Source of the DNA: Ignavibacteria bacterium UBA2360
GTDB taxonomy: Bacteria > Bacteroidota > Ignavibacteria > Tepidaquicellales > OLB5
Length of the DNA stretch: 64,000 nucleotides
Direction: 5' to 3'
Assembly: GCA_002344125.1 (NCBI GenBank)
Contig: DDTQ01000008.1
Coordinates: 369,400 to 433,399 of the forward strand
Part shown: in pieces, positions 26,827 to 34,781 of the stretch
Numbering within the stretch: position 1 is the first letter of the stretch
Layout: the number at the start of each line of letters is the position of its first letter
Notes under the pieces: model-generated
The model's database searches: none
The model's input: only the letters and a program-made list of their open reading frames with translations
What the model was told of the DNA's origin: nothing
Translations under genes and position numbers: made by a program

Positions 26827-28125
26827 TCACTTATCCACAATAGCCGTATAAATGCTCAATTTGTTGCTGTCAAGTCTTGTCCATATAGGTCTAACCATAC
26901 CATTGATAGCCGTTACATTTGTGTAATCACCCATGAATGTTTCCGCCAAAGGGAAAAAAGGTGAATCGCTGATCCGTTCATTCAAAAACGTCTTTCCGCC
27001 GTCCGTTGAAGATGCCATATACACATCAGTATTTTCATCCTCATAATTCCTTCTATCGTAGAATACTATATAAATGATCCCTGTAGATTGGTCAATTGTC
27101 ATCCAATTGAAAAACTGGTGTTTTTGTCCGCTATCGTCATTTACTTTTGCCGGTGAACTCCATGTTACGCCTTCATCAGTTGAGCGGGAGATCCACACAT
27201 CGGTATTATCATACCCATTCTTCTGATCGCTCCAGCTGATATACAGAGTGCCGCGGTGGCTGCCGACTGACATATCGCAAACCATTGAAGGGAAACCAAA
27301 ACATCTGTACACACCCGGCACAGTGAATCTGAATGGACCGGGAAGATCAGCCACTTTTACATCTTTCTCCCAAAAACTGTATCCGCCGTCAGTAGAACGG
27401 TCCAGCATAAGCCCGTAGGGAGAGCACCAAGTTAGATATACTTCACCATTCAGACCGACACATGGCACAACCCCGAGTACAGTCGCTCCCGCATCAGAGC
27501 ACTCCGCACCCGCAAGTTCATTTATTCTTTTGCTTTTTTCCCAGGTTTCACCTGCGTCAGTGGAATAACTGAATATAATATTCGATGCGCTGTCAAGAGG
27601 ATTCAAAGCAGAACCTTCTTCGCTGTATTTATGCTGGCCGCACTGGGTCCATGCTGCATAAATATTATTGCGGTATGGCGAATATGAGACATCAATGGCT
27701 GCCCATTCTTTGTCCTGCAGGTGAGGGGGATTGGCACCCATAAAGGTCCCGTTGCTCCAGGATATACCGCCATCATCAGACTTCTGGCAGATGATCCTAT
27801 CGAGCCATTTGCCGCCTTCTGAGTAGGAATTGGAAAGATGGAAGTAATAAAAATTACCGCGCACATCTGCAACTATGCATGGATCGCCATATACGCCAAA
27901 TGTAGATTCAAGTTTCCTGATTGACCATGTGTATCCGCCATCAAAGCTGTAGAAATAGGATTCAATATTTGCTGCGGCAACCAGATTCAAAGGATTAATA
28001 GGGTTATGGGCAATTGTTACTTCACTGGGTGTGTTTTCATCTGTTATCATAATATTTTTATAAGGTGATTGTGAGTAGATGTTTGTAAACAATAATAATG
28101 CGGCAAAAACTATCAGGTTTTTCAT
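26827..28125 (-). CDS. Secreted BNR/Asp-box repeat protein without T9SS sorting domain
   Basis: 432 residues. Signal peptide MKNLIVFAALLLFTNIYS. Asp-boxes SFDGGYTW, SDDGGISW, STDAGETW, STDGGYSF, STDEGVTW and STDGGKTF; paralogue of 24705 and 23422 (shared GNFYYFHLSNS, PPHLQDKEWAAID, YIVFYDRRNYE). It ends with LSIYTAIVDK just where the paralogue at 24705 continues into its sorting domain, so it lacks the T9SS signal. Flanked on both sides by hairpin-repeat islands. Confidence 0.88.
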   Translation of the reverse strand: MKNLIVFAALLLFTNIYSQSPYKNIMITDENTPSEVTIAHNPINPLNLVAAANIESYFYSFDGGYTWSIRKLESTFGVYGDPCIVADVRGNFYYFHLSNSYSEGGKWLDRIICQKSDDGGISWSNGTFMGANPPHLQDKEWAAIDVSYSPYRNNIYAAWTQCGQHKYSEEGSALNPLDSASNIIFSYSTDAGETWEKSKRINELAGAECSDAGATVLGVVPCVGLNGEVYLTWCSPYGLMLDRSTDGGYSFWEKDVKVADLPGPFRFTVPGVYRCFGFPSMVCDMSVGSHRGTLYISWSDQKNGYDNTDVWISRSTDEGVTWSSPAKVNDDSGQKHQFFNWMTIDQSTGIIYIVFYDRRNYEDENTDVYMASSTDGGKTFLNERISDSPFFPLAETFMGDYTNVTAINGMVRPIWTRLDSNKLSIYTAIVDK

Positions 28126-28254
28126 ATATCAGGCGAAGTTTAATTATTATTGATTTATACAGTCATTAGAGTGCCAAAGTTCCTTTTTTTATTTCAATTC
28201 ATAGGAATTCCACGTCGGATTTGTTTCACAACTTCTTCTCGCTAAGAATTCGCT

Positions 28255-28985
28255 GCTTCTGTAGTCGAAGCCTTTCAGGCTTCGCAAATTTGATATGTCC
28301 CAGCGGGACCTCTGTACAGGGAATTTATTAATATATGATTGAGTAACCCCGCCCTTTAGAGCGGGGGATGGAGTTACCCATTTATGGGCTTTAGCTCTGA
28401 TTAAATCTAGAATAAGATAGCTGCGTCGAATTTGCTTTGCAAATTCTCCTCGCAAAACATTCTCTTTGCTTTTGTAGTCGAAGCCTTTCAGGCTTCGCAA
28501 ATTTGAGACGTCCCAGCGGGACGTCTGTACAAATGATCCAGCAGGCTTCACAAATTTGAAATGTCCCAGCGGGACGTCTGTACAAGGAATTTATTAATAT
28601 ATGATTGAGTAACCCCGCCCTTCAGGGCGGGGAATGGAAGTTACCCATTTATGGGCTTTAGCCCTGACTAAATCTAGAATAAGATTGCCGCGTCGAATTT
28701 GCTTTGCAAATTCTTCTCGCAAAACATTCTCTTTGCTTTTATGGTGGAAGCCTTTCAGACTTCGCAAATTTGAGACGTCCCAGCGGGACGTCTGTACAAA
28801 TGATTCAGCAGGCTTCGCAAATTTGAAATGTCCCAGCGGGACCTCTGTACAGGGAATTTATTAATATATGATTGAGTAACCCCGCCCTTCAGGGCGGGGG
28901 ATGGAAGCTACCCACACTTATGGGCTTTAGCCCTGATTAAATTTACAACAATATTACCGCGTCAAAATGCTTCGCGATTTATCCT
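28255..28985. repeat. Hairpin-repeat island C
   Basis: An 883-nt gap made almost wholly of composite repeats. R1 at 28261-28286, 28474-28499 and a degenerate copy at 28741-28766. R4 at 28292, 28505, 28558, 28772 and 28825 (27 nt each). R2 at 28345, 28611 and 28878. R3 (GGGCTTTAGC) after each R2. R5 (AATTTGC/GCAAATT hairpin) at 28423 and 28690. The order R1-R4-half R1-R4-R2-R3-R5 repeats. Minus-strand frames that run through it are by-products. Confidence 0.9.
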
Positions 28986-29008
28986 CGCAAAAAAATTTCT
29001 TCATTATA

Positions 29009-31627
29009 TCAATACTTTATCTCAAGCCCATCACTGTTAGTTTCATCCATACCAAGCATATCAATCAAGTGAGACTGGAAGTATCCAATAACCGATGAGG
29101 TCATGATCTCATTTATTTTATTCCCTCCCGGAACTGAATAGTAAACTATCTTATACTTGCCTGAGATTTTGGATCTCTTTTTCGCGTACTGAACAGCTTC
29201 GTATAATCCGCCAATTTCATCAACCAGCTTTTTGTTGAAGGCATCAGTCCCCAGCCAAACTCTGCCCTGCGCCACCTGCTCCGCTTCTTCTTTTGACATC
29301 TTTCTGCCTTCGGCAACAGCTTCCGTGAAACGGTCGTAGTAGTAATCAATTATTCCCTGAATAATTTCCACTTCCTTTTCATCAAGCTCTTTGTAAAATG
29401 AACCGATATCAGAATTTTCGCCGCGTTTGAAATTTTCGACTTTGATCTTTTGACCTCTCAACAGACTGTCCAGATTCGGTCTTGCGGTGAATACACCAAT
29501 ACTGCCGGTTATTGTCAGTTCATCTGAGAAAATTTTATCCGCGCTGACAGATACATAATATCCCCCCGAAGCCGCAGCTCCGCCCATCGAAACAATGAAC
29601 GGTTTCTTATACTTTTTCTTAAGCCTGATAATAGCTGAATTTATCTCAGCTGATCCAAGTGCAGAGCCCCCTCCGGAATCAACCCTCAATACTATCGCCT
29701 TTACTTTTGGATTAGAAAATGCCTCTTCAAGCTGCTTAACTACGGTTTCACTGCCTGTTGATCTTCCGCCGCCTACAAAGGGAATCGGCAGAGAAAGAGG
29801 CGGGGGAGGCTGACTTTCACCTGTAGTGATGCTCGCATATACTCCAATAACCGCTATCTGCGGCGGTTCACCCCACCCGGTTTCCCACTCACTGCGGTTA
29901 AACGATCTTACTATATTGTTCGTACGTGAATTTTTACCTGCAATTTCCTTGGCATCATCATACCAGCCAAGTTTATCAACCAGTCCCAGCCTGTAAGCCT
30001 CGCTTCCGGTCAAAGGCTGTGAGAGTTTATCAAGCAGGTAATCATCCAAAGTCAGATTTCTTCCTGTAACGATCCTCGAGAGCATCTTCTCGTAAACTAT
30101 ATCCAGTACTCGATTGATAACTTCTTTGCCTTCTTCAGTTGTGGAATCCAGCAGTCCCTGGAAAGTGAGTTTATACTTTCCTGCATAAAATGTCTGAAGG
30201 TCAATCCCATATTTTTCAAGAAAACTGTTGTAGTTGAAAACGTTAACGCTTAGGCCGTAGTAGAAAATTGCCTCAGCCGGCATTACAACATCATCAGCGA
30301 AGGTTGATATGTAATATCCGCCCGGTCCCACATCCTGGGGGAAATAAACCGTGATGGTTTTATTTTTTGCGCGGAAACGCGACATGGATGCCGTAAGTTC
30401 TTCAATTGCTGCTGTAATTTCAAACCTGCCCGATAAAAGCGGATAGATCTTCAGTATCATTCCCTTCACGCTTGGATCCGCTGCGGCGTAATCAATATCC
30501 CCGATAACTTCGTGTATGCTGCGCTTGCCGCTGCCAAGCAGTCCGAAAAACACATCTTCTGTGTTGTAGTCCTGCAGTGAACCCGAAAGTGTAATTTCTA
30601 CTATCTTCTTCTTTTCAGGTATTATACTTTTTCTGCGTTCAACGTTATATGATAATGAAAATTGAGAACCGATAAAAGAATATTTGTGTCCTCCGGAGTT
30701 GGTAAAAACACTATATCGCGGCATGAAACTATCGTAATAGATCATATTGCTTCTGCTGTTATTCATGATATGATTATAACGAAAGCTTCCGTTGGGAAAA
30801 TCGATTCTTATTCCGCCACCAAGGAACTCATTTCGAATAGATTCATTATTGCGTGTATAGTTTATGTTAAGGTATAGGCCGTTTGTCAGTTTCAGTTCAG
30901 CGCCCGCTTTGATCTTGTTATTACCAAAAAAATCAGATCCGTACCTGAACGCGGAAAAATCCCCCATTAATGTGAGCCTGTCATTCTTAAAAGGACGAAT
31001 TGCTGTGCCAATAGTATACTTATCGGTAGTATGATGCATTACTGACATTGCATCATCGCTATTGTAGGTAAATGAAAATGATAAATGGCTGTTAGGACGG
31101 TAAAGCAGTCCCAATCCGTTTCTAAAAGATGGAAAACTGGAGTTTACATCTGCCGGAGAAACGAAGCCGCTTCTGTGAAGGAATTCAAAAAGCAGACCTG
31201 CTGATATAGTTTTGTTGCCAAAACCGAATCCGATTGAATAACTACTAATGGTATACCTTTGTATGTGGCTAAAGCCAGTATATTCAATCAAATTACCAAA
31301 TTGGTCAAGATCATAGTTAGAATAGAAATCTTTGTCTCCTGTGTACCTGCGGAATGCGAGCCCAAGAAATCCGGCATTGATAGAAAGGTCAAGCTCATTC
31401 AATCCGTCAAAATCAGCCTGGTGGTTTAAAGCATTTACAGTCATATTCAGCCGGTGCCCCAAGCCCAATACGGCGGGATTGTAACGAAATGCATTTGAGC
31501 CTTCATCGTATGCCGAAAATAAATACAATTCGTTTGATGGGTTGAACAGATTAAAATCCTGTGCCTTTATTGATAATACTGAAAATAAGGTAATAACGAA
31601 AACTAAAAGAGTAAGTTTTGCTTTCAT
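29009..31627 (-). CDS. sppA: SppA-type S49 peptidase with outer-membrane barrel-like N-terminal domain
   Basis: 872 residues, far longer than typical SppA (about 550-620). A signal peptide (MKAKLTLLVFVITLFSVLSIKA) is followed by about 310 residues of alternating strands rich in aromatic ends and Asn/Gly turns (NAFRYNPAVLGLG, SISAGLLFEF-like), resembling the PorV/FadL-like membrane proteins of this phylum. From about 335 two S49 domains follow. The catalytic dyad is present: Lys484 in AGKYKLTF and Ser687 in GGAAASGGYY. It should degrade leftover signal peptides or membrane fragments. The barrel part may place it in the outer membrane instead of the inner one. Isolated between two repeat islands. 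Confidence 0.85.
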   Translation of the reverse strand: MKAKLTLLVFVITLFSVLSIKAQDFNLFNPSNELYLFSAYDEGSNAFRYNPAVLGLGHRLNMTVNALNHQADFDGLNELDLSINAGFLGLAFRRYTGDKDFYSNYDLDQFGNLIEYTGFSHIQRYTISSYSIGFGFGNKTISAGLLFEFLHRSGFVSPADVNSSFPSFRNGLGLLYRPNSHLSFSFTYNSDDAMSVMHHTTDKYTIGTAIRPFKNDRLTLMGDFSAFRYGSDFFGNNKIKAGAELKLTNGLYLNINYTRNNESIRNEFLGGGIRIDFPNGSFRYNHIMNNSRSNMIYYDSFMPRYSVFTNSGGHKYSFIGSQFSLSYNVERRKSIIPEKKKIVEITLSGSLQDYNTEDVFFGLLGSGKRSIHEVIGDIDYAAADPSVKGMILKIYPLLSGRFEITAAIEELTASMSRFRAKNKTITVYFPQDVGPGGYYISTFADDVVMPAEAIFYYGLSVNVFNYNSFLEKYGIDLQTFYAGKYKLTFQGLLDSTTEEGKEVINRVLDIVYEKMLSRIVTGRNLTLDDYLLDKLSQPLTGSEAYRLGLVDKLGWYDDAKEIAGKNSRTNNIVRSFNRSEWETGWGEPPQIAVIGVYASITTGESQPPPPLSLPIPFVGGGRSTGSETVVKQLEEAFSNPKVKAIVLRVDSGGGSALGSAEINSAIIRLKKKYKKPFIVSMGGAAASGGYYVSVSADKIFSDELTITGSIGVFTARPNLDSLLRGQKIKVENFKRGENSDIGSFYKELDEKEVEIIQGIIDYYYDRFTEAVAEGRKMSKEEAEQVAQGRVWLGTDAFNKKLVDEIGGLYEAVQYAKKRSKISGKYKIVYYSVPGGNKINEIMTSSVIGYFQSHLIDMLGMDETNSDGLEIKY

Positions 31628-31727
31628 ATCAGAATTTGTTTAGATGTGATTCTTCAAATATAATTATAAAAAGTGAGTGAAAAAGGGGAGATTGCAGTTC
31701 TCGCTTCAAAACATTCTCTTTGCTTTT

Positions 31728-32502
31728 GTCGTCGAAGCCTTTCAGGCTTCGCATATATGAGACGTCCCAGCGGGACGTCTGTACAAATGATTCAGCAGGC
31801 TTCGCATTTATGAGACGTCCCGGCGGGACGTCTGTACAGTGATTCTATTAATACATGATTAAGTAACCCCGCCCTTCAGGGTGGGGGATCGAAGCTACCC
31901 ACACTTAAGGGCTTTAGCTCTGATTAAATCTAGAATAAGATTGCCGCGTCAAATTTGCTTCGCAAATTCTCCTCGCAAAAAGAGATGTTCTTAAGGAGAC
32001 GTCCCAGCGGGACGTCTGTACAAATGATTCAGCAGGCTTCGCATTTATGAGACGTCCCGGCGGGACGTCTGTACAGGAAATTTATCAATCAATATATGAT
32101 TAAGTAACCCCGCCCTTTAGGGCGGGGATCAAAGCTACCCACACTTAAGGGCTTTAGCCCTGATTAAATCTAGTGTAAGATTGCCGCGTCAAATTTGCTT
32201 CGCAAATTCTCCTCGCAAAAAGAGATGTTCTTAAGGAGACGTCCCAGCGGGACGTCTGTACAAATGATTCAGCAGGCTTCGCATTTATGAGACGTCCCGG
32301 CGGGACGTCTGTACAGGAAATTTATCAATCAATATATGATTAAGTAACCCCGCCCTTTAGGGCGGGGATCAAAGCTACCCACACTTAAGGGCTTTAGCTC
32401 TGATTAAATCTAGAATAAGATTGCCGCGTCAAATTTGCTTCGCAAATTCTCCTCGCAAAAAGAGATGTTCTTAAGGAGACGTCCCAACGGGACGTCTGTA
32501 CA
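31728..32502. repeat. Hairpin-repeat island D with 240-bp tandem repeat
   Basis: R1 variant at 31728-31753. R4 at 31759, 31812, 31996, 32049, 32236, 32289 and 32476. R2 at 31865, 32106 and 32346, each followed by R3 and R5. Bases 31981-32220 and 32221-32460 are tandem 240-bp units differing at three positions. A third, partial unit begins at 32461, and a diverged unit with a slightly shorter spacing precedes them. Confidence 0.93.
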
Positions 32503-32530
32503 GGCTATAGAGCAAATCCTCTTCGCAAAG

Positions 32531-32566
32531 AATAAAATAAAAAAGGGCGCCACATTAGGCGCCCTT
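32531..32566 (-). terminator. Terminator of the BNR/T9SS gene 32594-34570
   Basis: Stem AAGGGCGCC/GGCGCCCTT with 6-nt loop. On the minus strand it is followed by a T-rich tract (complement of 32531-32544). It lies 28 nt after the stop. Confidence 0.85.
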
Positions 32567-32593
32567 ATAAAACCGATACAAAAATGTTTCTTT

Positions 32594-34570
32594 TTACTTT
32601 ATCAGTGTCATTTTTTTAACATCAGAAAATTCACCGGCTGAAAGCTTATAGAAATATATTCCGCTTGGAATGTTTACAGCATTGAAATCATACGTATAAT
32701 TTCCGGCTGCGAGATTCAGGTTATTCACCAGCGAAGCTACTTCTTTGCCCAGCATATCATAGACCTTCAATGTAACAAATGAACCCTTCGGCAAGCCGAA
32801 TTTGATGTTTGTTACAGGGTTAAACGGATTAGGATAGTTCTGCTGCAGTGTATAAACTTGCGGTACTTCTGAGCCTGTCTGCTGAATCCCAACAAAGTTA
32901 CCAACTCTGATCTGATATGTCCTGAAATGTGTCCTCGGACCGCCTGTTTCAGCACCTGTTACGGTTACTGTATAAAGTCCTAACGGCACATTTGCAGTTG
33001 AAGTTGTATTTATTAAAACTGAATCTGATACACCTGTGAAATTCCTTACGTTGCCCGGTGAAAAAGATGGTGTTAACGTGCCGGGTGATGGTGAAGGAGA
33101 GATGCTTGTATTGTAAGTCACTGTACCGCTGTATGGACCCATAACAGGGTTTCTCATCCTTACAACTGAAGTTGAGCCTGCGTTTATACTATCTATAGTT
33201 TTGTCGAATGAAATACCATAATCAGGCAGGTATGCAGTGAAATCCTGAAGTGTATTGTTCTGTCCTGTATAGAATGGGAAGGTAATTGTCCTGCCTGCTA
33301 TTCCCTGGTAATCACCCAAATAATAATGGTCACCCTGGTTGACTTTTATTACAGAAGGATTGAACGCGCTTCCTATTTTGAAATTGGTGAAGGTTAATCC
33401 GCCATCAGTTGAAACTGCTCCCCATGTTTCAGTTAAATTGTTTGTGGGGTCATCATTTCTTGAATCCCACCAGAAAGCCCAGACTCTCCCTTGCAGGTCA
33501 ACGCTTACATCGCTCATCCACTGATCCATAAAGCCTGCATCATTGTTTACTCTCACAGGACTTCCTGTGCTCCATGTAACACCGCCATCGGTTGAACGGG
33601 TACAGAAAATATCTGCTGCATCCGGACCGGGAGGATTAGTAGCGTAAACATTGTATATATAACCTCTTCTCGAAGTCGATGACATGTCTACAGCAATTTG
33701 AGGCATTGCATTCACACGGATATTTGTTTTCAATACATATCTGCCGCCGGCACCTACAGTTCCCGGAGTTGAATGTGTTGAAGCCTGTACGTTCGCGCCA
33801 AATGTTGCGCCGCCATCTGTTGATACTTTTACCACTGTCCCGCCATTGTACCATGCTAAATAAACTCTGCCGCCCGGACCAACAGCGATATTCGGTCCCG
33901 GGTTAGGATTGCCTGTACCCATGTTTCCAACAAAGCTCCATGTAACTCCGTTATTGGTTGACCTGTGGAAATCAACGCTTGCGCTTGTTGCGAAATTCAC
34001 GTAAGCCATGTAAACATGATTCTGGTAAGGGCCGCCAGTCTGGTCAGCTGCTATCCATTCTTTATCTGCATTGGAATTGTTAACAATATTTCCCAAACTT
34101 GTCCAGCTTGCTCCTTTGTTTGTTGATTTCAGCAGCCTGATACCGTTTGAAAGTACGGCGCAGTAGAAATTGCCCAAGCTATCTGCGCAGAAAACCGGGT
34201 CACCCTGGTTTGATGAAATGGATGTGCTTAACCAGCTAATTCCGCCATCGGTGGTGTAGTAAATTAATGGCGTACCGGCGAATCCTGTAACCCTGTTATC
34301 TGTAGCAACAAAGTTTAACGGGTCCCTTGGGTTTACTGCAATATCTGTTTCCGCGAAGCCATTGGTTGATGATACCTGGTAGTTGTCAAATGCTCCAACC
34401 TGAATTGTAATGAGATCAATTCCATAAGGCTCAATTGGATATACTTTCGGCATAACAAGTTTTAAAGGGTAAGTGTTTGTTGAAGTTTCTTGATTTGGAT
34501 CTATCTGAGAAAAAGCATTAATACAAATAGAAAAAAACAGCAAAAACAATAAAATAGTTTTACTTTTCAT
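32594..34570 (-). CDS. T9SS-exported BNR/Asp-box repeat protein
   Basis: 658 residues. Signal peptide MKSKTILLFLLFFSICINAFS. The propeller region (about 70-470) carries Asp-boxes (STNKGASW, STNNGVTW, STDGGATF, STDGGVTW, STDGGLTF) and NPRDPLNFVATDN, shared in pattern with the BNR paralogues. A beta-sandwich domain of about 100 residues follows, then the sorting domain (NYPNPFNPVTNIKFGLP, GIYFYKL, KMTLIK). Divergently transcribed from the TPR lipoprotein gene. Function unknown; exported adhesin or glycan-binding protein is one possibility. Confidence 0.9.
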   Translation of the reverse strand: MKSKTILLFLLFFSICINAFSQIDPNQETSTNTYPLKLVMPKVYPIEPYGIDLITIQVGAFDNYQVSSTNGFAETDIAVNPRDPLNFVATDNRVTGFAGTPLIYYTTDGGISWLSTSISSNQGDPVFCADSLGNFYCAVLSNGIRLLKSTNKGASWTSLGNIVNNSNADKEWIAADQTGGPYQNHVYMAYVNFATSASVDFHRSTNNGVTWSFVGNMGTGNPNPGPNIAVGPGGRVYLAWYNGGTVVKVSTDGGATFGANVQASTHSTPGTVGAGGRYVLKTNIRVNAMPQIAVDMSSTSRRGYIYNVYATNPPGPDAADIFCTRSTDGGVTWSTGSPVRVNNDAGFMDQWMSDVSVDLQGRVWAFWWDSRNDDPTNNLTETWGAVSTDGGLTFTNFKIGSAFNPSVIKVNQGDHYYLGDYQGIAGRTITFPFYTGQNNTLQDFTAYLPDYGISFDKTIDSINAGSTSVVRMRNPVMGPYSGTVTYNTSISPSPSPGTLTPSFSPGNVRNFTGVSDSVLINTTSTANVPLGLYTVTVTGAETGGPRTHFRTYQIRVGNFVGIQQTGSEVPQVYTLQQNYPNPFNPVTNIKFGLPKGSFVTLKVYDMLGKEVASLVNNLNLAAGNYTYDFNAVNIPSGIYFYKLSAGEFSDVKKMTLIK

Positions 34571-34781
34571 TTGTGATTTTTATGTTATTTTTGGAATATA
34601 ATCTATAATAATATTACTAATTATCGGCAAAATCAATCATTAAATATCTATCTTAAGTAACTAATATTCTTAAAGAATAATTTCCATTTTAAGCAGTTTA
34701 ATTGAAATTAAATTGAAGTAATTTACGTTTTAAATACAAATAATCATTGTAATTTCTATTTTAAAAGCTTAATTTTAGCTG
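34571..34781. promoter_or_regulatory. Divergent promoter region, with leaderless-type box at 34770-34779
   Basis: 211-nt very AT-rich gap between divergent genes. TAATTTTAGC (34770-34779) ends two nt before the ATG at 34782 with its first T at -12, the same geometry as at 17323. No box could be assigned with confidence for the leftward gene. Confidence 0.35.

Noticed and set aside
28189..28585. Minus-strand open frames of 64 and 120 codons
   Set aside because: They are translations of the R1/R4/R2 hairpin repeats; the apparent protein repeats (RSLKGFDY and similar) mirror the DNA repeat and there is no start signal.
31728..32502. CRISPR-like array in the repeat island
   Set aside because: The repeated units are long (240 bp), made of several different hairpins, with no unique spacers of uniform length and no cas genes nearby.
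23422..34570. True sialidases
   Set aside because: Asp-boxes are clear, but the sialidase arginine triad and catalytic Tyr/Glu set could not be identified, so only BNR-propeller proteins are called.
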